A DNA stretch of 33,475 nt from Ferruginibacter sp. GTDB taxonomy: Bacteria; Bacteroidota; Bacteroidia; Chitinophagales; Chitinophagaceae. A program made the translations under genes and the position numbers. The notes below the pieces were generated by a model. It was not told where the DNA came from and searched no databases. It worked only from the letters and a program-made list of their open reading frames with translations. Every line of letters starts with the position of its first letter. Positions within the stretch are counted from its first letter, which is position 1. This document shows, in pieces, positions 16,817 to 23,814 of the stretch. The DNA lies in the NCBI GenBank assembly GCA_025352625.1, contig JANXSR010000299.1:1-33475 (forward strand), written 5' to 3'.

Positions 16817-16858
16817 TTATCCACATTTCAACAAATGTATATGAAAAACTGTGGATAA
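16817..16858. promoter_or_regulatory. two perfect DnaA-box sequences in inverted orientation
   Basis: TTATCCACA at 16817-16825 and its complement TGTGGATAA at 16850-16858, with 24 nt between. Both match the canonical bacterial DnaA 9-mer exactly and lie in AT-rich intergenic DNA. Binding is inferred; no dnaA, dnaN or gidA gene is in the window. Confidence 0.5.
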
Positions 16859-16883
16859 ATTGGAGGTCGAAAGCTATTTCTTT

Positions 16884-16978
16884 AAGCGTTTAGTAGCCGA
16901 TCTACCACCCAGCTATATTGTATATTTCCTCAGGTTAGTACCATTCAAGACTTTATAACGCTTTTTTAATATAGCTGG
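16884..16978. repeat. interleaved inverted repeats (pseudoknot-like order)
   Basis: AAGCGTT (16884-16890) complements AACGCTT (16957-16963), and CCAGCTATATT (16909-16919) complements AATATAGCTGG (16968-16978). The order is A1-B1-A2-B2, so the two helices interleave and form a pseudoknot or two alternative folds. Whether it is transcribed is unknown. Confidence 0.5.
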
Positions 16979-17045
16979 TATTACAAGAATGAAATTTATT
17001 TAATAATAATTCCGTAAGAGGTCAGCTTTTGGCTTAAAATTTATT

Positions 17046-17567
17046 TTATTGCTTTATAAGGATTCGGTTAGAACCTTTATCTGGCTGTTTATCCTGATAA
17101 AATAATAAAAGTCCTATAGCTCCCGCTGTAACACAAATATCCGCAACATTAAAAATACCTGTTCTAATATTTAGAAACCCGAGGTTCATAAAGTCAGTTA
17201 CATGTCGATCAAATAAAATCCTGTCAATGATATTACCAATACCTCCGGAAAATAATAATGCCAGCGAGAATACTTTCATAATGCCCATTTTTTGAGCATT
17301 CTTAATGGTGTAAGCAAATAACAATAATAAAAATAACAGCGGTAAAATACTCAATAACCAAAAACTGACTGATTTTGGAAGATTATCACCAAGACTTAAT
17401 GCCGCCCCGGTATTTTCAACATATTCCAACCTTACAGTATCATTAAAATACGAGACAGGCGGTTGATTTTTTAAATGCTCTTTTGCCAGGTCTTTAGTAA
17501 CCCTGTCGCAGCTAATGCAGGTAATCGAAACCAAACAAAAGAGTATTATTTTAAATGAGATTTTCAA
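17046..17567 (-). CDS. lspA: prolipoprotein signal peptidase (signal peptidase II)
   Basis: Aspartic protease in the inner membrane that removes the signal peptide from lipid-modified prolipoproteins. The protein is 173 residues, normal size, with four membrane segments. Conserved parts are DRVTKDLAK (Asp21), ENTGAALSLG (51-60), SGGIGNIIDR with catalytic Asp115, and FNVADICV with catalytic Asp143; both aspartates are present. It is the last gene of the mqnC - DUF3817 - lspA set, 47 bp after the DUF3817 stop. The last residues are polar and cytosolic. Confidence 0.95.
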   Translation of the reverse strand: MKISFKIILFCLVSITCISCDRVTKDLAKEHLKNQPPVSYFNDTVRLEYVENTGAALSLGDNLPKSVSFWLLSILPLLFLLLLFAYTIKNAQKMGIMKVFSLALLFSGGIGNIIDRILFDRHVTDFMNLGFLNIRTGIFNVADICVTAGAIGLLLFYQDKQPDKGSNRILIKQ

Positions 17568-17614
17568 TTTTTTGTAGTTAAATTATTTTATTTATACAAT
17601 ACAGATAAGTACAA

Positions 17615-17956
17615 TTATAATAGTTGAAGAGCGATTTCCTCCTTTTTTAAGGTTTTATCTGTAACAAAAGTTCCTAAGGGAATGAAGGCTGCTAAGAGAG
17701 ATTTTATACACCATCCAATACTTTTTTTAAAAGTAACAGCCACTTCAATTGTAAAATAAATATAACCAACAAACAATGCACCATGCATCCACCCAACAAT
17801 TTTTACAGCTTCCGGTATTTTTAAAAAATATTTCATTGGCATTGCTATCAGCAATAAAACCAAAAAAGAAATACCTTCTGCAATACCAATCATTCTAAAA
17901 CGCCTCAATAACTTTAGCAAAGAAATATTATCACCCATTCTTACACCTGTTTTCAT
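17615..17956 (-). CDS. DUF3817 membrane protein
   Basis: A 113-residue protein with three predicted membrane segments (about 20-40, 50-70 and 84-98). The pattern RRFRMIGIAEGISFLVLLLI, then GWMHGALFVGYIYF, then FIPLGTFVTDK is that of the DUF3817 family, whose function is unknown. The start lies 2 nt after the mqnC stop, so translation is probably coupled; this fits the observation that such small membrane proteins ride in operons. It has no catalytic motif. Confidence 0.82.
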   Translation of the reverse strand: MKTGVRMGDNISLLKLLRRFRMIGIAEGISFLVLLLIAMPMKYFLKIPEAVKIVGWMHGALFVGYIYFTIEVAVTFKKSIGWCIKSLLAAFIPLGTFVTDKTLKKEEIALQLL

Positions 17957-17958
17957 CT

Positions 17959-19083
17959 TTAATAATCAATTACCTGTTCTTCCATTACAACCGGCATTTT
18001 TCTAAACTCATATTGTTGGTTACGCAGTTGAGGCTCAAAGCCTGCTTCTTTTATTGCCGCTTGTATGCTCTTGCTGGTAAAGCGATGAGGGGCACCTGCC
18101 GCACTTACCACATTTTCTTCAATCATAATACTTCCAAAATCATTGGCGCCTGCATTTAAACATAGCTGTGCAGTTTTTTTACCTACAGTAAGCCAGCTTG
18201 CCTGAATATTTTTTATATTCGGTAACATAATACGGCTCATAGCAATCATACGGATATATTCTTCGGCAGTAGTTAAATTATGTACGCCACGTATTTTTGC
18301 CAATAAAGTATCTACATCCTGAAAGGTCCAGGGAATAAATGCAATAAAGCCTTTTGCTGTTTCCGGCTTTCGACTTTGTACTTCTCTTATTTTTACCAAA
18401 TGTTCAAAACGCTCCGTAATGGTTTCCACATGGCCAAACATCATGGTAGCACTTGTAGTAATATTAAGTTTATGCGCTTCATGCATTATATCAAGCCATT
18501 CCTGGCTGCCACATTTTCCTTTACTGATAAGGCGCCTGACTCTGTCCGTTAATATTTCAGCCCCTGGTCCAGGCAAACTATCTAAACCAGCATCTTTTAA
18601 CGCCATTAAAACTTCCCGGTGGGTGCTTTTTTCTAATTTGGTAATGTGGGCAACTTCTGGTGGTCCGAGGGTGTGTAATTTGATATTTGGATAAAGTTTT
18701 TTTAATTCCTTAAAAAGAGCAACATAGTAAGATAGTCCAAGGTCCGGATGATGGCCACCTTGCAACAACAATTGTTCTCCTCCATAACGGATGGTTTCAT
18801 CTATTTTTCTTTTGTAGGTTTCTATGTCTGTAATATATGCTTCCGGGTGGCCGGGTACACGGTAGAAATTACAAAATTTACAATTGGCAATACAGACATT
18901 GGTAGTATTTAAATTTCTATCTATTATCCAGGTTACTTTTCCATGTGGTACCTGCTTTATTTTTAACTCGTTGGCAACATACATTAATTCAGCCAGTGGT
19001 GCATGTTCAAATAAATAAACACCTTCTTCTACAGTTAAGAATTCAAAGTTCAGCGCTTTTTGATATAAGTTATTTAATTCCAT
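17959..19083 (-). CDS. mqnC: cyclic dehypoxanthine futalosine synthase (menaquinone, futalosine pathway)
   Basis: Radical SAM enzyme that cyclises dehypoxanthine futalosine to cyclic dehypoxanthine futalosine, a step of menaquinone synthesis through futalosine. The protein is 374 residues, as in the family. The Fe-S ligands are Cys64, Cys68 and Cys71 in CIANCKFCNFYR, preceded by RNLNTTNV. LLQGGHHPDLGLSYY and SLPGPGAEILTDRVR are also typical and separate MqnC from MqnE. GVHNLTTAEEYIRMIAMSRI lies in the C-terminal part. It indicates menaquinone rather than ubiquinone respiration, which fits the act genes at the right end. It heads a three-gene minus-strand operon. Confidence 0.95.
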   Translation of the reverse strand: MELNNLYQKALNFEFLTVEEGVYLFEHAPLAELMYVANELKIKQVPHGKVTWIIDRNLNTTNVCIANCKFCNFYRVPGHPEAYITDIETYKRKIDETIRYGGEQLLLQGGHHPDLGLSYYVALFKELKKLYPNIKLHTLGPPEVAHITKLEKSTHREVLMALKDAGLDSLPGPGAEILTDRVRRLISKGKCGSQEWLDIMHEAHKLNITTSATMMFGHVETITERFEHLVKIREVQSRKPETAKGFIAFIPWTFQDVDTLLAKIRGVHNLTTAEEYIRMIAMSRIMLPNIKNIQASWLTVGKKTAQLCLNAGANDFGSIMIEENVVSAAGAPHRFTSKSIQAAIKEAGFEPQLRNQQYEFRKMPVVMEEQVIDY

Positions 19084-19106
19084 AAAACCATTTGAATAAT
19101 AAGTAA

Positions 19107-19114
19107 CAAATTTA
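19107..19114 (-). promoter_or_regulatory. candidate mqnC operon -7 element
   Basis: The minus strand reads TAAATTTG, matching TAnnTTTG, 23 nt upstream of the mqnC ATG. The -33 position at the 19-nt spacing is not a match. Confidence 0.45.
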
Positions 19115-19160
19115 CACCCATTAGGTTGTATATTTAATAACGGGTAAAATAATTATGAGA

Positions 19161-19237
19161 AGCTGGTAACGTATTGTACTTCATCTGCCATAATGAAATT
19201 ACTTGCCAGTTGCCATTGAGAATAAGCATTACCAGCT
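19161..19237. repeat. 9-bp inverted repeat in the mqnC / protease intergenic region
   Basis: AGCTGGTAA (19161-19169) and TTACCAGCT (19229-19237) are perfect complements, 59 nt apart. The right copy continues as the palindrome ACCAGCTGGT (19231-19240). It lies between the divergent mqnC and aspartyl protease starts; a regulator site is possible but not proven. Confidence 0.35.
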
Positions 19238-19274
19238 GGTGACCAAAACTAAGTACATTGGTAAATACTTTTTA

Positions 19275-20465
19275 ATGATAAAAATTATTTGTTTACAGGT
19301 TTGTATTCTATTTAATATTTTTTGTTTTGGGCAGGAATTATTGTCTCCTTTACCCAAGGCAAAATTTATTACAAAATTTTCTTTTTTACAGTATAGTGGC
19401 GGGGTAATGGTAATAAAGGCCAAGCTCAATAATATTCCAGACTCGCTCAATTTTATTTTAGACACTGGAAGTGGAGGCATTTCTCTTGATTCTGCAACCT
19501 GCGCACAACTTAAGATACCAATTTCACCTTCAGACACTATTATTACAGGAATGGGCGATAGTCACAAAGTAAGTTTTGCATTTAACCAAAGCCTTCATTT
19601 TCCAGGTTTAACAGTTGAAAGATTAAATTTTCACATTAATAATTATGATGTTTTAACAAGTGTTTATGGAGAAAAAATTGACGGCATTATCGGGTATAGT
19701 TTTTTTAGGAGATATATCGTAAAAATTAATTTTGATAGTTCAATGTTGGAAGTTTACAGCCCTGGAGAAATAGACTATCCTAAAAATGGCTCCTTGCTAA
19801 ATCCTGTTTTTACAACACTACCCATAGTAAATCTTCATTTTAAGGATAGGGGAAAAACAGATTTTAACTTTTATTTTGATACCGGGGCCGGCCTCTGTTT
19901 TTTAATGAGCGATCGTTTTGCTGCCGATAGCAATATCCTGTTATCCAAACGTAAACCAGTATTAACGCAGGCAGAAGGGATGGGAGGCAAAATCCAAATG
20001 AGAATGACAGTGATTAAAATGTTACAGATTGGGCGCTATAAATTCAGAAATGTGCCTACGTATCTTTACAGTGATGAATTTAATGTAACCTCCTACCCCA
20101 CTGTAGGAGGGCTATTAGGAAATGATTTATTAAGGAGATTTAACCTAATCCTTAATTATCCCAAAAGACAAATCTATTTAACTCCAAATACTCATTTTGG
20201 TGATCAGTTTGATTATTCTTACACAGGAATGGCTGCATATTACGTAGACGGAATGATACTGGTTGATGATATAATTAAAGGATCGCCGGCTGATAAGGCA
20301 GGTGTTTTAAAAGATGATATTATAATAGGGGTTAACAAAAATTTCAGCAATAATATTATGCAGTATAAAGATATTTTGCAAACTGAAAAAGAAAGAATAA
20401 GAATAATAATAAAGCGCAAAGAAGCATTGCTGGAATTATATATAAAACCCAAAAGTTTATTATAG
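19275..20465 (+). CDS. secreted retropepsin-like aspartyl protease with C-terminal PDZ domain
   Basis: A 396-residue exported protein from the ATG at 19275, which gives a signal peptide MIKIICLQVCILFNIFCFG ending near a Gly/Gln. A longer reading from TTG at 19203 puts 24 polar residues before the signal and was rejected. Two aspartic protease half-sites are visible: FILDTGSGG (Asp63) and FYFDTGAGL (Asp202), as in the single-chain two-domain fold. A PDZ-like domain spans about 320-390, with the pattern GSPADKAGVLKDDIIIGVN. The role is a periplasmic or surface protease; its substrate is unknown. It is followed by the M16 pair at 36 bp. Confidence 0.88.
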   Translation: MIKIICLQVCILFNIFCFGQELLSPLPKAKFITKFSFLQYSGGVMVIKAKLNNIPDSLNFILDTGSGGISLDSATCAQLKIPISPSDTIITGMGDSHKVSFAFNQSLHFPGLTVERLNFHINNYDVLTSVYGEKIDGIIGYSFFRRYIVKINFDSSMLEVYSPGEIDYPKNGSLLNPVFTTLPIVNLHFKDRGKTDFNFYFDTGAGLCFLMSDRFAADSNILLSKRKPVLTQAEGMGGKIQMRMTVIKMLQIGRYKFRNVPTYLYSDEFNVTSYPTVGGLLGNDLLRRFNLILNYPKRQIYLTPNTHFGDQFDYSYTGMAAYYVDGMILVDDIIKGSPADKAGVLKDDIIIGVNKNFSNNIMQYKDILQTEKERIRIIIKRKEALLELYIKPKSLL

Positions 20466-20500
20466 CCTTACAATATGACAACTCTGCTTAACTTTACAGT

Positions 20501-21739
20501 ATGATTCAGTATGAAAAGTTTACCCTTGATAACGGATTAAGGGTATTGGTACATGAGGACAAAAGTACCCCGATGGCAGTTGTAAATGTTATTTACGATG
20601 TTGGTGCAAAAGATGAAAATCCGGACAAGACTGGTTTTGCTCATTTATTTGAACACCTGATGTTTGGAGGAAGCATCAATATTCCCACTTATGATGAACC
20701 ACTTCAGGTTGCGGGAGGAGAAAACAATGCCTTTACAACCAATGACCTTACCAATTATTATTGCCAATTACCGGCCGAAAATATCGAGACTGCTTTTTGG
20801 CTTGAAAGTGACCGGATGCTGAGTCTTGCGTTTGATGCAAAAAGTCTGGATGTGCAAAGAAAAGTTGTATGTGAAGAATTTAAAGAGCATTATATAAACA
20901 AACCCTATGGTGATGTTTGGCATAAACTGCGGGAACTTGCTTACAGCAGGCATCCTTATCGCTGGATGACCATTGGTAAAGAACTAAAGCATGTTGAAGA
21001 TGCAACTTTGCAGGATGTAAAAGATTTTTTCTTTAAACACTACACCCCCATTAATGCTGTGCTGGTTGTAGCAGGAAATGTAACAACAGATGCAGTAAAA
21101 TTATTGGCAAAAAAATGGTTTGGCCCTATTCCGTCTGGTGTAAAATACCAACGTAATTTGCCTGTAGAACCAGTGCAAACTGCGCCTAAATTTATTGAAG
21201 TAAAAGCCAATGTGCCCATCGACGCTTTATATAAATGCTGGCATATCTGCTCCCGTTTAGATAACAGGTATTATGTAACGGACTTAATCACCGAAATTTT
21301 AAGTGGTGGCGGATCTTCCCGTTTATTTCAGGCACTCGTAAAAGAAAAACAATTATTCAGCAATATCGACTGTTCACATTCAGGAAGTACAGATGCAGGC
21401 CTGCTTAGTATTGAAGGCAAGCTGGTAAAAGGCGTAAGTATGAAAGATGCAGAGGCTGCTTTAATGGAAGAAATTTATACGCTGCAACAAAAAGGTATTT
21501 CAGAAAAAGAATTGCAAAAAGTGAAGAACAAAACTGAAAGTATGCTGGCCTTTGAAGATATGAGCGTAATGAGCCGTGCCACCAATTTGGCTATGTATGA
21601 ATTGCTGGGCGATGCCAACCTCATCAACACAGAACTTGATAAATATCAGGCAGTAACTTCAGAAGAGTTGTTAAATGAAAGTAAAACTATCTTCAATGAA
21701 AATAATTGCAATACGTTGTATTATTATTCAACCAACTAA
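20501..21739 (+). CDS. M16B zinc peptidase, catalytic subunit
   Basis: A 412-residue insulinase-family peptidase. The zinc motif is HLFEH, with His48 and His52 as ligands and Glu51 catalytic, and a downstream Glu from the EEFKEHYINKPYG region supplies the third ligand. The C-terminal half has LSGGGSSRLFQALVKEKQL, matching the R/Y substrate-pocket region only in part. The protein has no signal peptide, so it acts in the cytosol or periplasm by an unclassified route. It is followed 48 bp downstream by a second M16 protein without the zinc motif, and the pair is expected to form a heterodimer, as in known M16B systems. Confidence 0.93.
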   Translation: MIQYEKFTLDNGLRVLVHEDKSTPMAVVNVIYDVGAKDENPDKTGFAHLFEHLMFGGSINIPTYDEPLQVAGGENNAFTTNDLTNYYCQLPAENIETAFWLESDRMLSLAFDAKSLDVQRKVVCEEFKEHYINKPYGDVWHKLRELAYSRHPYRWMTIGKELKHVEDATLQDVKDFFFKHYTPINAVLVVAGNVTTDAVKLLAKKWFGPIPSGVKYQRNLPVEPVQTAPKFIEVKANVPIDALYKCWHICSRLDNRYYVTDLITEILSGGGSSRLFQALVKEKQLFSNIDCSHSGSTDAGLLSIEGKLVKGVSMKDAEAALMEEIYTLQQKGISEKELQKVKNKTESMLAFEDMSVMSRATNLAMYELLGDANLINTELDKYQAVTSEELLNESKTIFNENNCNTLYYYSTN

Positions 21740-21786
21740 ATAAATAATTTCCATTTTAAGCGGATAAAGAAAAGTAGAAAAATTAC

Positions 21787-23064
21787 ATGCTAAACAGAAC
21801 AAACCCTCCTCATATAAAAGATGCCATTGAATTTGATCTTAAGTTAAAACCGTACGAAAAATTTGTGTTGGATAATGGCATTGAAGTATATGCTATTGAT
21901 GCCGGTGCCCAGGATGTGCTACAAATGGAAATGGTGTTTTACGCAGGTAATAGTTTCGAAAAAAGCAATGCGGTAGCAGCCACTACCAGCTACATGTTAA
22001 AAAATGGCACTTCATCAAAATCAGCTTTTGAATTAAATGAGCATTTTGAATATTATGGCGCTTATTGCAATAGAACCTGCCAAAACGAAACAGCTTCGAT
22101 ATCCTTACACACGCTGTCAAAACACCTGCCAGTTTTACTGCCAGTTATCAAAGAAATGATTACCGACTCAATTTTTCCGGAAGAAGAATTGTCTATTTAC
22201 ATTCAAAACAGTAAGCAAAAATTATCAGTAAGTTTAAAGAAGTGTGATTTTGTAGCCAACCGTTTAATTGATGCTTATTTATTTGGCGAAAATCATCCTT
22301 ATGGTAAATATATTGTGGCTGCAGATTATGATGCATTATCCACAGCACAGTTAAAAGAACATTTTCAACAATATTATTTAAACGGCCATTGTGTAATTTT
22401 TGTAGCGGGTAAATTACCTGTTGATTTATTTAAGGTTGTAAATGAACAATTTGGGCACTTGACAATAAAACCAGGAAAACAACAAATAACAAATAGTATA
22501 CTTCCAGCAGTTACAAAAAAATACCGCCTCACCAACGATCCGAAAGGAGTGCAGGGTGCTATTCGGATTGCCCGGGATTTTCCAAACCGACATCACCCGG
22601 ATTTTATGAAAATGATGGTGTTGAATACCGTTTTCGGCGGTTTCTTTGGGTCAAGGTTGATGAGTAATATAAGGGAAGAGAAAGGATATACTTATGGCAT
22701 ACACAGCTATGTGCAAAATCATTTTCAGGATACAGCCTTGTTGATTAGTACAGAAGCTGGTAAAGATGTAACCGAAGCAACTGTAGAGGAGATTTATAAA
22801 GAGATGGAAATCCTAAGAGAAGAACTGATTGACGAAGAAGAATTATTGTTGGTGCGTAATTATTTAATCGGCAATATTTTGGGTGATCTTGATGGACCTT
22901 TTCACATCATCGGGAGATGGAAAAATATCATCCTCAATAATTTAAAGGAAGAATATTTTTACGACTCTATAAAAATGATTAAAACAATTTCGGCAGAGGA
23001 ATTAAAAACACTTGCAAATAAATATTTACAACCTGCAGATTTTTACGAATTAATTGTGATGTAA
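21787..23064 (+). CDS. M16B peptidase homologue lacking the zinc motif (partner subunit)
   Basis: A 425-residue member of the M16 family. At the position where the partner has HLFEH this protein reads AVAATTSYML, so it has no metal site. It retains the C-terminal region GGFFGSRLMSNIREEKGYTYG, with the arginine and tyrosine that position the substrate in M16B partners. The most likely role is the non-catalytic half that binds substrate carboxylates for the catalytic half next door. The split of active and inactive sites over two adjacent genes is a known M16B layout. Confidence 0.93.
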   Translation: MLNRTNPPHIKDAIEFDLKLKPYEKFVLDNGIEVYAIDAGAQDVLQMEMVFYAGNSFEKSNAVAATTSYMLKNGTSSKSAFELNEHFEYYGAYCNRTCQNETASISLHTLSKHLPVLLPVIKEMITDSIFPEEELSIYIQNSKQKLSVSLKKCDFVANRLIDAYLFGENHPYGKYIVAADYDALSTAQLKEHFQQYYLNGHCVIFVAGKLPVDLFKVVNEQFGHLTIKPGKQQITNSILPAVTKKYRLTNDPKGVQGAIRIARDFPNRHHPDFMKMMVLNTVFGGFFGSRLMSNIREEKGYTYGIHSYVQNHFQDTALLISTEAGKDVTEATVEEIYKEMEILREELIDEEELLLVRNYLIGNILGDLDGPFHIIGRWKNIILNNLKEEYFYDSIKMIKTISAEELKTLANKYLQPADFYELIVM

Positions 23065-23126
23065 ATACAAAAAAGTAAGCCTTAAAATAAAGTTGTTTAT
23101 TTTTTATATTGAAACAAAATACACGA

Positions 23127-23489
23127 ATGAATTTTTTATTTAAAATATTAATTACTGCGGTAAATGTTTTTGTACTTGCAGCAATATTACCCGGCGTTGA
23201 AATTGTAAACAATAATATTATTACAGCAGTTATAGTTGCCCTGGTATTGGCTGTGCTGGATGCAATTGTAAAACCGCTGCTTATTTTATTTACGCTGCCT
23301 GCAACCATTCTTACACTTGGTCTTTTTCTGTTTGTTATAAATGCCTGTATTATTTTAATTGACGCCCATTTTGTTCACGGATTTAAAATAGACAGTTTTT
23401 GGTATGCTATGCTATTCAGTATATTGCTTTCCTTCTTTAATTCTTTTGTTCACAAACGAGCTTTTCCTGATAATAAAAGAAATAGTTAA
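23127..23489 (+). CDS. small membrane protein, phage holin family 4 (superfamily IV) type
   Basis: A 120-residue protein with about four membrane segments, from the ATG at 23127. A TTG at 23109 adds six residues and was not preferred. The sequence MNFLFKILITAVNVFVLAAI, the NNIITAVIVALVLAVLDAIVK stretch with AIVKPLLIL, and FWYAMLFSILLSF are typical of the Phage_holin_4_2 family. Despite the name these are chromosomal in many bacteria and no phage genes are near. No lytic role can be claimed. It follows the M16 pair by 62 bp. Confidence 0.8.
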   Translation: MNFLFKILITAVNVFVLAAILPGVEIVNNNIITAVIVALVLAVLDAIVKPLLILFTLPATILTLGLFLFVINACIILIDAHFVHGFKIDSFWYAMLFSILLSFFNSFVHKRAFPDNKRNS

Positions 23490-23814
23490 TTGTAAAATTT
23501 AGGCTAGACTGTCGTTACAAAAAACACAGCCCGGTCATAATTTTTGTAGCCGGTCCACCATGATGGGTCAATCACGTATACTTTTTCAACTCTTTATCAC
23601 ACCTGCTAAACTTGCTACCCTATTTGTTTATTTAGAGTAGCAGGCAGATACGATTTTGCAATACTATTCCTCCATCAACTGTATAGCAATCCCGAATAAA
23701 TTTAGGTAAATCAAACATCAAAAAATCATATTTCAGACATTTAATTAATCCCGTTTGTACGCTCATTAACATCCATTAACTTCACATCCTGATTAATTTT
23801 ATAAAATAACGGGC
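23490..23814 (+). other. 325-bp intergenic region
   Basis: No gene supported. It contains a hairpin (TGCTAC at 23613-23618 with GTAGCA at 23637-23642) and a 26-codon ATG-started open frame 23560-23640 that ends within this hairpin. CCGGTC occurs twice (about 23531 and 23550) in direct orientation. The remainder is AT-rich, with no clear promoter box. Confidence 0.45.

Larger units (their letters stand above)
16548..17045. other. 498-bp structured gap between convergent genes
   Basis: No gene found. It separates the SNF2 gene (plus) from lspA (minus), so it contains two 3' ends and no obvious promoter need. It holds a hairpin at 16557-16591, a palindrome at 16648-16665, two inverted DnaA-box sequences at 16817-16858 and interleaved inverted repeats at 16884-16978, all described separately. 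Confidence 0.7.

Noticed and set aside
19203-19274. TTG start for the aspartyl protease giving 24 extra residues
   Set aside because: The extension is polar and would block the signal peptide, which begins at ATG 19275.
22336-22344. Third perfect DnaA-box sequence, inside the second M16 gene
   Set aside because: Single copy within a coding region; chance occurrence is likely, so it is not called a site.
23127-23489. Holin-like gene as a sign of a prophage
   Set aside because: No phage structural, lysis or integration genes are nearby; this family is often chromosomal.
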